Assembly (NCBI GenBank): GCA_008692225.1
Contig: VICG01000010.1
Span: 1,798,001-1,862,000 of the forward strand
Direction of reading: 5' to 3'
Length of the DNA: 64,000 bases
Origin: Monilinia fructicola
Taxonomy: Eukaryota; Ascomycota; Leotiomycetes; Helotiales; Sclerotiniaceae
The position numbers and the translations under genes were made by a program. The notes beneath the pieces are model-generated. The model saw nothing but the letters and a program-made list of their open reading frames with translations, had not been told where the DNA came from and did no database searches. Positions 49,101 through 60,683 of the stretch are shown piece after piece (within the stretch, counting starts at the first letter, position 1; every line of letters starts with the position of its first letter).

Positions 49101-49214
49101 GCTTGGACTGGTTTGAGTGATAGAATCGAGGTACTCAAACACAGCCCTGCTCGTGATATGACATCAATTTTGTTCTATCATTAACCCACTTCCTCTATCT
49201 CTCAATCCTCATAC

Positions 49215-50040
49215 CTCCCTAACAAGCCCCCCCTCCTCCATCTTCTCAATCACATCATCCAGACTAATATCCTTCGGCATAAGCTCTTTACTCAACCCAT
49301 CCTTCTCCACCAAAATCCTTTCGTATCCAAATCCCTTTTCACCGCCTTCCTCTCCCCCATTCGTTCATGCTAAGCCAAAAAATTAGGAGACCTCGAAAAC
49401 GGCGTTTCTCCCTCCGGACACCGCATACTAAGTAGATGAATAACACTCCACGTAAAGAAAGATAAATCCGCATAGATAAATTTATCACCCACAAGCCACT
49501 ATCCATCGCGGAGAGTCCGTCGAGTATCCCAAGAACGCGCTCGCATTGACGGACGTAGCGGTCGCCTACCGAGGGGACCTTTTCTGGTGAAGTGTTATGA
49601 GCCTAGGGGGGGTTGGATATCAAATGTCCAGCCAAACTGACAGGATATGGAAATCTCACCAGCCCACCTGTCCATGCACAGGGCATGCACAGGACTCTGC
49701 TGACTCCGAAACATCAACCACTGGTTCAACAAATTCTTTCCTCTCAGACTCGTGTACGAAATTTTTTCCTTTGTGTCATGGGGCGCAATCAGATATTGCA
49801 CGACGGCACCGGGCTCCCACAATTAAAGATCGGTGTTGGGATCATACATGTCCTTTCCCATCAGCGGCGTGCTCCTGCGTTCCTGGGTTGAAAGCTGGGC
49901 AATGGCCAGGAACGTTGCCGTCTGGATTGAATTTTGCGAGCTCGGGTGACGTGGGATCATCCCAAGAAAGCAATTCGAGGAGTTCTACCTGGAGTCTGAC
50001 TTCAAGGATGATAATGACGGGCTGAAATGTATCTTACCAG
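49215..50040 (-). pseudogene. Glutathione S-transferase pseudogene
   Basis: Pieces of a Ure2-like/GTT GST can be read on the minus strand in changing frames. The thioredoxin-fold part has PVIIILEV...LELLSWDDPTSPELAKFNP (near 50030-49920), then LWEPGAVVQYLIA with YDPNTDL before it (about 49840-49780), and KEKISYTSLRGKNLLNQWL. The C-terminal part has WLVGDKFIYADLSFFTWSVIHLL and HERMGERKAVKRD. In-frame stops include TAA before LWEPGAV (where the family has an ordinary residue), TAG before WLVGDK and TAG replacing the expected Trp before HERMGE. Besides frameshifts, these nonsense changes mark real decay. Conjugation of glutathione would have been its role. Confidence 0.75.
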
Positions 50041-51064
50041 CTTGTGAGTTCAACGAAGCGGGTGTTCAACATTTTCTCCCTGGGAGCAACGTCAGAATAA
50101 TCACTAACCGACTGTCCATATTTTGATAGACTTCAAAGTAATGGTAGATGCCATATTTCCGGTACAATTTGATATTCACAGGTTCAGCAGTTGTTGTTCG
50201 TGGAATCATCCTCATCTAGTTTGTTGTGCGAAGGGATAGAATGAGAGGAATATCAAGGTCAATCTATGTACAAAAATAATACAATGCTCGCGTAAGACGA
50301 ACGAACCAAATTGTCGCTGGAGATGACTTTTGGCAAAAAATTGCAAAAATGGAAGCTGCATGCTGGCGCAACTGTTGAAGCCGTATCCCGAAGTAAATTT
50401 CAGTTGGCAAAACCAACATGACTTATAACAGTTGGTGAGGCGAAGCAAATAAGATCGAGGAACAATTTGCTGTATATTTTCAAGGCTTTATCAACTTTCA
50501 GCTTGTCAGTGGCTATGAATATTAGATTAACAATTCGGATTCAAACTGAAAAATAGATGGGAATTGGTCGACATTGATATAATTTTTGATTTGAAGTTAT
50601 GTAAGTTTGGCCTCCGCCCTAGTTTTTGTCAACTTTCCTCTTGTTGGGAGATTGCCATTCTCATCAATGACAAGCATGGCCTTAGATAACCTATATCGAA
50701 GATGCGACTCCTTTGATTAATAGAATGATGTACTAGGCAGTTGGCGGCCATCACTGCAAATGATCCCAATGCTATACCTGCTTCCAACTTCGATGGAATA
50801 ATAATATTTCATTAGCAGCACTCAAAGGACCACATGACTTGTTGTTCTCCATTCTGTTGAGAATTCGAAAAGAAAAGCCAGTCTACAGCTTAGAAAGTGT
50901 TGTAGTAAATTTTTTGGATATCTTAAAACTTGAATCAGAATTGCTCTATCTAAGCTCATGAAATATTGGGAAACACATTGTTGTAATGTCATGACCGTTA
51001 AGAACTGCACTAATCACGTAACTTTAATATATCACTTGTTGGTTCGCTTGCCAAACCATTGACA
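50041..51064. other. Intergenic region
   Basis: No gene recognised; frames of 60-80 codons only. 3' flank of the TPR gene. Confidence 0.65.
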
Positions 51065-52821
51065 CTACTTTTGTGCCTTCCATGCCCGCCACCCCGCAGC
51101 GATTCTTGTTTGTTTGATATTTTTTTGAACAAAATCATGCTTGTGAGTATCTCCAGATATCTTTTTTGCAGATGTTTTTCTTTTCTTCTCAATATTCTTG
51201 AGATATTTCCTTTGATCCTTGATCAGTGCAGTGTATTTTCCACCGAATTTTCGTTCGGCACTCTCGAGTAGTTGCAAAACCTCGTGGTCACGACCCCCTG
51301 CATTGGCGATGAAGTTCAAGAGGCGGTCGGGAATGCCATCAAGCTCCATCTTCTGACGAAGAAATAGTTCTTGCCGTTCCGGATCAATATCGCCGTATGC
51401 GAGATTGTCTACACGCCACCCATATACTTGAGCAGCTTTCTGAGGGCCGCGAGTAGGTGAGTATGCTGGAGAGTGTAGTGCTTCGTAATATAATCTATCA
51501 ACTCTTTCGGCACGTTCTTTGTATGCGATCGTGTTGATTCCGTCGGTTTTCTGGTTGGAACTGAGAACTTTTGCCACTGAGATAAGTTCTTCAGGTGACT
51601 TAACAATTTCCGCATACTTGAACAAATGCTTCTCATAAAGAGCTGTTTTGACGCCTTTCCATAGCTCAGCACGTCGCTGGTAAATTTCGGCATGTGGAAC
51701 TTCAAAAGTGCCGTCCGAGTATGGCCCAATTTGTAACAAAAGCTCCCAAAGATCATCCGCTTTTTGGAGGCGTGTGAACCGAGCTTCGTCAGTTTCATTT
51801 TGAGCCACATTTGCTGCCAGATTTGTAGCTGCCATGGATATCACGAATGCAGATGTACGATTGATTTTGAGTGCAAGTTCAATGCATGCGGATGCCGCTT
51901 CATAAGCGCCAGCTTCTCGATGCATTGTACCTGATATACACAGACAACTGGCCAACTTCTCAGGTTTTGGGGGGGAGTTCTGGAAAGAAACTCGTATCAG
52001 AGCTCGCAACTCCGGCAGTGTCTTCATCCAATTTGCTCTCCCCCTGAATTCTTCCCAATCAGTAGCAGGCCCATTGATGATTTTACGGCGGTGACATAAA
52101 CTTAATTTCTGCGATGAATGAAACATATCTTCAGCTTCCTTGACTTGGCATGCCAAACCCAAAGCCGATTCAATAACGTCTTCCGTCGCACCCCGTCGCA
52201 AATATCTCAAGGACCCCGCGAAATCCTGCAGATCATATAGCACTAGCCCAAACTCAATCCAATAATCATCCACAGTATTTTGACCAGCTATTTCTATCAT
52301 CCGGTCAGCGGCAACCCTTGCTGCTGAAGGTTGTTCAGTTTGCGCAAGGCACTACTTTTGAAGCAAAGACCCTTAGCGCATTCTTCCAGTGAAGGATTTC
52401 TGATGAATACATCGAGCGCTGCCCCAGGTCGGTCATCATTAAGAAGTGACTCGATGGTCCATAGTTTTTTCTGTACGTCGTTCGCCAATCCCGGCATCGC
52501 CTCTAGACGCTGGTATATTTGACTGGCTTCACAGTAATGCTCTGTTTCGAATAGACCTTTAGCCAAGTGCTTTAAGAACAGTGTATGGTTTGGTTTCTCG
52601 TGCAAATATCCCTGTGCAATGACAGCCGCATCTTCAAACAGTCCGGCGGACGATAACCCATTGACGCACGAGATCGCATAATCAGGAGGCTCAGATTGTT
52701 CAACTGCAGTGTTTATTGACACATGCGCACCTTCGAGTAAAGAAGAGGTTGAGGACGATGATGTCAAGGGTGAAGGTTGATCACTGGCATCATGCGAGTC
52801 AATTGAAAGTCTAGAAAACAT
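51065..52821 (-). CDS. TPR-like helical repeat protein of unknown function (one frameshift)
   Basis: The first frame (52821-52297) starts MFSRLSIDSHDASDQPS and has paired helices, e.g. GLFEDAAVIAQGYLHEKPNH and GLFETEHYCEASQIYQRLEAM. The second frame, open to 51065, continues with VDDYWIEFGLVLYDLQDFAGSL, YLRRGATEDVIESALGLACQ and AYEAASACIELALKINRTSA, all of TPR-like spacing, then a Lys-rich coiled tail (YLKNIEKKRKTSAKK). The frames join by a one-base slip around 52318-52332 (the AGCAGCAAGG context), giving about 585 residues. No intron needed. I do not recognise the specific family; a soluble scaffold is likely. Confidence 0.7.
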
Positions 52822-54198
52822 GGCTGCATAACGCCACTGGATTAATATTCATGAGATAGCAATGGTTAGAACGAGTACGTAGAAGTGAGAAACAATCACT
52901 ATACTTTGGGAAAGAACTCTTAAAGATTTGAGCATGCTAAAATTGTTGAGGTTCGAATGATTGCAAACGAAATCATAATTCTTTGTTCTCCAGAAAAGAG
53001 AATCGGTGCGTTTGATACATATAAAGGAGATAAGGATACTTTCACTGAGAGCCTCGGCTGATATGTAAGGAGATAGAATGTAAATTTTCTGTACCGCGGT
53101 ATGAATAAGTGACAAGACATAAGAATGAATATATACGGAAGAGACTATAATTATGCCTAGGAAAGAGAAAGTAAAGACTGAAGGTGCCCTCAGATAAGCT
53201 CTCAAAGTTCTCATTGCGAACACTTTCGATCTTATTTAGCCCAAAGGCAATGATAAGACAGTAGGTTGGCTGCAAATTTGGCTTTTTGGACACATTTGGT
53301 CATCACCGGGCAAAGAAATAAACTCCCATGTTCTTACACATCGACACTATCGAAGTTCCTAAGCTATGGTCACAGAAATGATTGAAATATGAAACTGGTT
53401 CTCGTTAGCAAAGTCACTCAACTATAATGACTGTAAATTTTGAAGGCTAGGGATTTCAACCAACATCTGGCGTGGCCACATATGATTGTGGAGAAGTAGT
53501 GATCTGAGAGCTGTTCTTACCAAGCCACTCCGATTGAAAACTATTTTCCACTTTCAGCGATTATTCTTTTGCTAATATAATGTTACAATTGATACCCGTA
53601 GCTTTCACTCCTGATTTCTCAGTAACTCAACCGGCGGGTATTCAACGTAGCAGAATATAGCGAACATCTAAAGAGAAGCTGATTGTCGTCATTGCTGCTT
53701 TATCCAAATCATACAATCAGGCCAACGACTTGCTATACAAGACATCAAAGGTAATCGAGTGATTGGAGATGGAAATGGAAATGGAAATGAAAGCCTGCTA
53801 AGATTTCTGTTCATTTATTCACACAATCTTAACCTTCTGATTCCTCTGAATGTTAAGTAGTGTAAGCTCAATGAGTATTCTCGTCATTGCAGGTTGTTTG
53901 GTTGTTTGTATCATTGAGAGGAAGTTGAGATTGATATTCCAGGAAGAGCTTTGAAATACTTATTGACGCGTCGTCGCTAAGCCAATTAAAAACACGCTAA
54001 GGAATAAGTCTAAGGTAACTTTATTTCCAACAGCCTCGTGAGCTGAGGTCCGAGGTTAGATTCTACTTGGATTGTATAACTTCTTATGAGAGTAAATAAA
54101 TAAACTTGACGCACTTATTGTTATTACAACCTTGGAAGATATCACAACCTCAAACCTCCCATTGAATTCATACAACTTAACGGGAGCTCTTTGCAATC
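52822..54198. other. Intergenic region between divergent genes
   Basis: Upstream region of the TPR gene (minus) and ISY1 (plus). Minus frames at 52849-53293 are short and overlapping. TGGAAA repeats at 53767-53788. No gene supported. Confidence 0.65.
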
Positions 54199-55060
54199 AT
54201 GGTAAAGTCTTCGATGTACGATCTTGTAAGACGAGTACTAATATATATTTATGTGTATAGGCACGTAATTCAGAAAAAGCCCAATCAATGCTGTTCCGCT
54301 TCCGGGAAGCGCAGCAAGCAGAATTAGGTATTATCGATGCCGGAAGGACACGGCGCCCAAAGATGATAACGGAAGTTTCATCTATACCGTCATGCGAAAA
54401 ATGGAGAGGTCAAGTTCTAAAAGAGATCTCTCGCAAAGTCAGCAAAATTCAGGACCCAAGTCTAAGTGACTTTATGATTCGAGATTTGAATGATGAGATC
54501 AATAAGGCCATGAGGGAAAAATATATGTGGGAGGTGCAGATTAAGAATTTAGGCGGCCCTAATTATATGCGCGGAGGAGGGAAAGTTTATGATGAAGAAG
54601 GGCGAGAGATACCAGGTGGTGGGAAAGGATATAGGTAGGCATTATCCTGTGATTCTTGAATTACGTATGAGCCGGGCTGATGGTGGATTCCGCACACAGA
54701 TATTTTGGACGTGCTAGAGAGTTACCCGGTGTCAAAGAGATGTTCGAAGCTGCGACGATAAAGCCTCGCGAAAGCCAACCTCTGGAATCTAGAGCAGATC
54801 TGCGAAAACAAGTTGACGCTTCATATTACGGTTACAACCTTGATGAAGAGGATGGCACTCTACTAGATTATGAGATACAAAAGGAGAAAGAGGCTTATGA
54901 AAACTTATTGGAGGGCAAAGACAAGAAAGCGCCAGATGGTTGGGAGCCCTTGCCAGGAGATGCAGGTGATGGCGTAGGATGGAGACTACCTACAAGCGAA
55001 GAAGTCCAGGAAGAGCTCGTCGACAGACGACGAAGACGGCTATTGGATAAATTGGGATGA
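54199..55060 (+). CDS. ISY1: Pre-mRNA-splicing factor Isy1
   Basis: Component of the NineTeen complex/activated spliceosome that influences first-step splicing fidelity. Landmarks: ARNSEKAQSMLFRFREAQ, CEKWRGQVLKEISRKVSKIQ, IRDLNDEINKAMREKYMWE, IKNLGGPNYMRGGGKVYDEEG, GKGYRYFGRARELPGVKEMFE, and a C-terminal GWEPLPGDAGDGVGWRLPTSEEV typical of filamentous fungi. Three exons: 54199-54201 (just ATG), 54261-54634, 54700-55060; total 738 nt, 245 residues, no frameshift. The single-codon first exon is inferred because the conserved ARN... start follows an AG acceptor directly and ATG|GTAAAG lies 59 bases upstream. Confidence 0.95.
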
Positions 55061-55455
55061 CAGGACTATTCTCTACTTATAAGAATTTTATTACATACCA
55101 ATTACGATATGCCCAATCGTCTACAATCCATATGACGACTCGAGACGGCTAGGGTATATATGAATTTTTGTTTGAGATGGCGTTTGGGAAACTCGTTAGT
55201 ACTTGTTTCTTTCAAGTAGCCATGAGCATGCATCTTTATCAGACAGGCATATCGTGCGGTTATCATATGTTGCGATGAATACAATGAATTCATATCCTCA
55301 AAGAGTTTTGAATATCTAGTGTGTCAATCCAACATCCCAACCTCTGTCTCAGTCCTAGATGAGGCAACAAACGCATGAGAGTCGAATACATGTGGAAATA
55401 TCCTGTATGTGAACCGATCGAGTGCCCTGCCTCTGTCTACATGTTCTTAACTTCT

Positions 55456-55894
55456 TCAATGCCCATATTGCGGGGTACCCTTTACCCAAATCTCGTCAAT
55501 ATTTCCCCGGTACCGCTCAATTGCGACTTTCAATCCAAGACTGCTCAACTTGAGGTCTGCAATGGTATCCGATCCTGTTGTTGAATTAAATGGCATGGAA
55601 ATGCGAACATTGTCCTTCCGCAGAGAACTGAGCGAGCGCTTGGGAATCTTGATACAAGTATAGTCGGCTATAGTACTTTTAGTAACGCATCTTAACATTT
55701 ACGAACGCCGACGACATACCTTCGATCGCTGTACGCTCTGTCTTCAACAATGTTTGTGAGGACACATCGTAAACAATTGCATTTTTTGTTTCCCAGCTGT
55801 TGATTCGTTTGAGCTTTCTGTCACTGGAATCTTTTGTAGAAATTCTCGTTTCAGTGACTCCTGAGGCTGTCGACATACTGAATGATTGAACCAC
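55456..55894 (-). CDS. Small hypothetical protein
   Basis: Two exons, 55894-55720 and 55667-55456, separated by a 52-nt intron (GTATGT...TACTATAG, with TACTAAA branch site). They sum to 387 nt, 128 residues, in phase. Reads MVQSFSMSTASGVTETRISTK, LKRINSWETKNAIVYDVSSQ, LLKTERTAIE then ADYTCIKIPKRSLSSLRKDNV and IADLKLSSLGLKVAIERYRGNI. An alternative start is the second Met (MSTASG). Not recognised. The clean intron and phase support a real gene. Confidence 0.55.
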
Positions 55895-56922
55895 GTGGTG
55901 ATTTCGGTGTGAAATCTAAACTGTTTATTCAAATGATCGCTAATATTGGCCGTGGAAGAAACGGGACATCGTCCCAACAATATAAACAAATTCTCTAAGG
56001 CTCTGCAAGGCAGATTATGATAAATGAGGGTCATGAGCCGTCAGTATGTCGTACCACTACGCCTTATCAAGGTTGTTCACAAAGTTGTTAGAAGGATTCC
56101 CCTCATACAGTATACAATTAGTGGATGTCTTTGGGTTTGATTTAAGCAAATGGATAGGGCAATCAAACATGTTCCAGATTATCCGATTATAACTTTAACA
56201 CTTGGTTGGTTATTGTAGACCAAAATTCAGCCATTTCATTCAATGCTAGTCTATCATCCTTCTTTATCTAATCGTGTAACGCAAAATTTCAAGGTTTGGT
56301 CTCCATATTAGAGAATAGCCCCCAGATTATTATTTTCACTGAATCCTCGACAAGGTTGACCTTTACGATATTCAGCGCCATTTTCTGTTCTCTACCATAA
56401 ACCATTGCCTTCTCTCTGTCGTTATGAAATGGTTATTGGTAAAGCTGGCTGCATAATATGACATAATATTAGTATCAGGGATCTATCTTTACGCAAATTC
56501 GAGGCATTATCCAGAAACAAGACTGGCGGATATATCAACAACTATGCCAAAACAAAACCTTTATGCATGCTCCTTCCATGGTCTTGATTAAGGACATCTC
56601 GCCCCAAGACTTATTGTCAAATTTCTACATCGGGTCACAGTGATTGAGGCTTGAAGAATTTCCCCCAAGACGAAGCTTATTGTTACACTCAAACCCATCA
56701 ACTTCAACGTCATGATTTGCTCAGCCTCTCAGGGTAAACTTCTGTTGGGAGTGTTCCCCAAAGTTCTTGTCGAAGCAGAGCCTCACGCAAGTTCATAAGA
56801 TGGACCTTCTAATGTTGCTGTCTTTGGATTCGGGGTGCTCGAGGAAATAAAAAGCACAAAAGTAGGTCTCCAGCGATCTTTTCATTAAAGTTCTTGATTA
56901 TTGAACCTAAACTTCAATCATA
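55895..56922. other. Intergenic region between divergent genes
   Basis: Upstream of the small hypothetical (minus) and the patatin-like gene (plus). A minus frame at 55744-56034 is open but overlaps the hypothetical in another phase. Nothing else seen. Confidence 0.6.
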
Positions 56923-58542
56923 ATGGATGCAAACTCGTTGAAACTGTGGGACCTAAATGTTCCAAGACCCCAAGGACAGTCAATCAGCGGTGCGAACTCA
57001 CGTGCGCCCATGGCTTCATCAACTACCACGCAAAATGCTATTTTAATCGAAACACCAACGAAACAGGCCAATGAATCGATTGATTATAGTCCAAGTAGCA
57101 ATAAAGGTCGTGATGGGTCCACTAGCTCAACGCATAACCCCTGGGTCAAGAAATATATCCTTACATTAGGTATGAAACGGCGTCAGTATTAAGTCTAGGA
57201 ACGAGACTAATCAAGAAACACAGATGGCGGACGTGTGCGTGGCCTGTGTACTCTACTCATAATTAAGAGGCTTATGAAGCTTTGCAATTCCTTTGAGCAG
57301 AAATATTCGCGTGTCGAGTCCAGCTTCCACCCACTGCTGTTTCAAAGAGGTCGAGGTTCCACTCTCAACCAAGATTCAAGGAGTGCGAAGTTTCTACCAT
57401 TTCATTATTTCGACTATATTGGTAAGAGGCTTGTTCTTACACTATATTATCAGCAAGCATCAGAAAGCATCAACTAACATCTTCATAGCAGGCACAAGCA
57501 CCGGAGGTTTGATCGCCATTATGCTGAGCAGACTACGGATGAATATCGACGACTGTATCCAAGAATACGAGAACTTGGGAAAAGAAGTCTTTGCGCACCC
57601 ACGTATATTTTCAATCAGAGGCCCTATACCGTTCAAGCGAGGAAAATTCGATCACCGTAAACTTGAGAAGGTGATAAAGGACGTCGTAGAAAGGAGACGT
57701 TTGGAAGGAGATCAAATTGCAGAGACTATGTATCCTTCTAACCCAGATCGCTGTCGGACGTGTGTGCTCAAGTCTTTCTTATGTTTGCGATAACTGGATT
57801 ACTAATATCTTACAGGATTGTCTTCGCAATCCGAGAGAAGAACTTCGCCAATGCCCCCTACCTTTTTCGAACATATGAGCACAGAGAATCAGCATGCAAC
57901 TATGTTGAGCAACTCAATCCCGGCCCCGCGCAGCCAGTCAAAATATGGGAGGTCGCCCGAGCAACTACGGCCGCACCGACATACTTCAAGCCATTCCAGC
58001 TCGGAAACGAACGGTTTGTCGACGGAGGTTTTGGCGTCTTTTGCAACAACCCCACCTCTCGGGCCTTTGCAGAGATCGAGCAAATACACGGCAAAGGCAC
58101 CGTCGCTCTCACACTTAGCATTGGCACCGGCCGACCCACACAATTGCAACCGATAGAAAAACACAAAAGCACTCTCTGCAGTCACGTCGCGCATTTGATC
58201 AGATACATGGCAGATGCGGCGACCAACGCGGAAAACACGCACGAGTATGTACAGAAACTGCTAGAGGCCCAGGGGTGCCCGTATGAGCGCTTTAATGTGG
58301 AAGGGGGACTCGGCGACGTAGATCTTGGGGAATGGCGTATGCAACGCGGGGAAAATGTAACGTTGAAGAAAATAAATGAGCAGACGGATAACTACCTCAA
58401 CCAACCTGATGTTCGAAGACGGATGGAGAGAGTGGCTAAAATGCTGGTGGATAATCGACTAGAGAGGGCTAAGACTTCTAGATGGAAAGTTGTTTTTACG
58501 GACACAGGTAACACTGTCCCAAATGGTGTGATGACGGGATGA
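56923..58542 (+). CDS. Patatin-like phospholipase
   Basis: Likely lipid acyl hydrolase of the patatin fold with a Ser-Asp dyad. The oxyanion-hole motif reads DGGRVRGL (57223-57245), with Arg where Gly is common. The nucleophile elbow is AGTSTGGLIAIML (about 57489-57525), and the catalytic Asp lies in FVDGGFGVFCNNPT (about 58015-58055). Other family marks: LPFHYFDYI, CRTIVFAIREKN and RTYEH, WEVARATTAAPTYFKP, LSIGTGRP. Exons 56923-57169, 57224-57421, 57489-57759, 57816-58542 sum to 1443 nt (480 residues) with no frameshift. No signal peptide; the N-terminal 70 residues are Ser/Thr/Asn-rich. In fungi such genes may act in lipid turnover, self/non-self response or signalling; no NB-ARC or ankyrin part follows here. 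Confidence 0.9.
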
Positions 58543-59219
58543 TATTTATGAGGGATACTGATTTGCGAGATCATCTTTATGGAATTAATTAGTTTTCGAG
58601 TAGTTGGAGGAGGCAGTTAAACAGGGAGGAATTTCGTGGACGGGTTAGGATTCTGTGTTTATTGCACGTTGACCTCCTCTGTATTTTCTATATTCTGTAG
58701 TTTTAGAAGGCCATTAAATAATGGGTTGATGATTCGGAGTTACATTATGGTTTGGTAGGGTCTAGAAGAAAGGAAAAGGATGGGGCTGGTTTTGTTTCGC
58801 ACGATACCATCTTGTTTGCTGTTTTGGGGGAACCTAAAACTCTTGTACTATATTGTGTTGACAATCGTAGATTGTGTGTAATTATAGCTTTATTGGCGCA
58901 CAGATTTAGCAGCAATGATGTATTAATACTTGCTAAAATTTCTCTCGAAACTAAGAACGATTTCTAGTACTTGTATTGTCTTGAGGTATCATAAAAGAGT
59001 AGGGCTATCAAATTCAACAGATAGGTATACTACCAAATACCCAACATGGAACTAAAGATCGCGCAATAGAATCTAATGAAAGCTAATGCAGCTGGAGACC
59101 CGAATTCTTCTCGAGAAACAAACAAGCGACAACAAAAAGGGGGGCGGTACAAGAATTAGACTTGCGATTTAAAAGTTATCTTCCAACCACCCAGAAAGGC
59201 TTCCGTCAATACTTTAAAT
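58543..59219. other. Intergenic region
   Basis: 3' flank of the patatin-like gene. No gene recognised. Confidence 0.65.
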
Positions 59220-59531
59220 GTGCGCAATAAAACCGATCCTTTGATAGAAATTCCAGCACGAGATGATATGACGCAATTTCAAGCGTTGCGATTCAACAAG
59301 GCAATTAAGTGTATCGATCTGCAGAAAGCATGCAAAAATTACCAGCACCAAAAGACCTTTAGCGAGAAGCTCAAAAGGGGGGGGGATAAAGAAATACTCG
59401 AATTCAAGACAGAGATCATCAAAGATTTTAAAAAAGTAACCAAAGCCATACAAAAAAAAGGAGCACCCTGGCAAAAAGTAAGGGGTAGAGTGCAACTTCA
59501 GCGTTCTGGTAGCATCTCTTCACCCAAATAA
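59220..59531 (+). CDS. Possible Lys-rich hypothetical exon
   Basis: Open frame with an internal Met at MTQFQALRFNKAIK (about 59268). It has a helical, Lys-rich composition (LQKACKNYQHQKTFSEKLKRG, FKTEIIKDFKKVTKAIQKKG) and ends SISSPK. The open phase starts without ATG (GTG). No family recognised; could be a fragment of a decayed gene. Confidence 0.25.
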   Translation: MRNKTDPLIEIPARDDMTQFQALRFNKAIKCIDLQKACKNYQHQKTFSEKLKRGGDKEILEFKTEIIKDFKKVTKAIQKKGAPWQKVRGRVQLQRSGSISSPK

Positions 59532-60361
59532 CGCTCTTTCACCAAAAATATCACCTTCGCCAATCTTTCATCCATACCCTTATCACACAAAGTTCTACCT
59601 TTGGAATATTCTACACCATAAACAAATCTGCATATACTGAGAACCAACATCGAAACAGCACCGAAATCAAGTTGATATGTTTCGAAATGTATATTTGAGT
59701 ATTTCCCTTTTCAAAAAAAAAAAAAAAAAATACATACGTGATTGGATTGGATGATGTCAAATTTTGCAAAACTTTTTCACTCATCTTGTGGGCGAAAAAC
59801 CGCCGTTGCAAGTATCTTCCCTAGGTAACCTTGAGTAGCAACCCAATCAATCAATCAACCAATTCCAACCAATTCCAATCAATAAAACATACTTCCTATC
59901 CAACCAAGCACAAGTAAATGAAAAAAACCAAAAAAAAAACACAAATCATCAAATTTCACCCCAACAACAACAACCAAAAAAAAAAAGGCTCCCAATAATA
60001 AACAACGATACGTAACCACCAAAACCCCATGCCCAGCAACGTCAACGCCGTCAAGCGGCAGCAACGATGCAGTTCCATATAAAGAAGAAGAGGCCTGGAG
60101 TATCTGATCTGATGATGGGTCATGCAAAGGGTATAAAACGATCTATTCCAAATCCCAAGAGGTATCTAAAATCATTATTCATGACGCAATCCAAAGCCTG
60201 ATTCAAAGAATGTAAGATAACCACGGCTCTAACCAGTAACCCAAGACAACCTTATACTCATGCATGGTCGTAAACGACGTATCGTAGTGGCTTTCTAAAC
60301 AATTCATCCAAGCAATAACATAAAATCTCAATGCATTCTACGCGAAAGGTCCTGATCCCCT
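59532..60361. other. Intergenic region with poly-A runs
   Basis: A-runs at 59714-59730, 59931-59939 and 59977-59988. 3' flank of the minus-strand membrane-protein gene. No gene recognised. Confidence 0.65.
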
Positions 60362-60683
60362 TTACAAGATCACCAGAACGAGAGTCACTGCCATTGCAGT
60401 AAACATTCCCACAGCCACCAAGCTTTGAACAAAACTTATCCAAATGCCTCGACCTTCGTTTTGTTGGAACCACGGTCTCCCTTCTTTGCTTGTGTATGAT
60501 GGGATGGTGCCGTATGTAGACGACGAAAGAGCGGCGCTTTTCTCAATATCGATCGTATCAAACGGTTGCTATTGGGTGACGCAATTAGTAAGTTAAGGAT
60601 AAAGATGAAAAGAGTAGATATACCGCTGTGGAGGGTTTAGATTCCTCAGTAGAAGAGTTTTCCGGAAGACATTTATACTCCAT
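60362..60683 (-). CDS. Small single-pass membrane protein (88 residues)
   Basis: Two exons, 60683-60624 and 60568-60362, flank a 55-nt GTATAT...CAATAG intron with a CTAAT-type branch. They sum to 267 nt including stop. Reads MEYKCLPENSSTEESKPSTA then QPFDTIDIEKSAALSSSTYG, TIPSYTSKEGRPWFQQNEGRG, and a C-terminal hydrophobic segment (SLVAVGMFTAMAVTLVLVIL) that ends the protein. The layout is that of a tail-anchored or single-span membrane protein. Neither exon exceeds 207 nt, so the gene is easily missed. Family not recognised. Confidence 0.6.
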
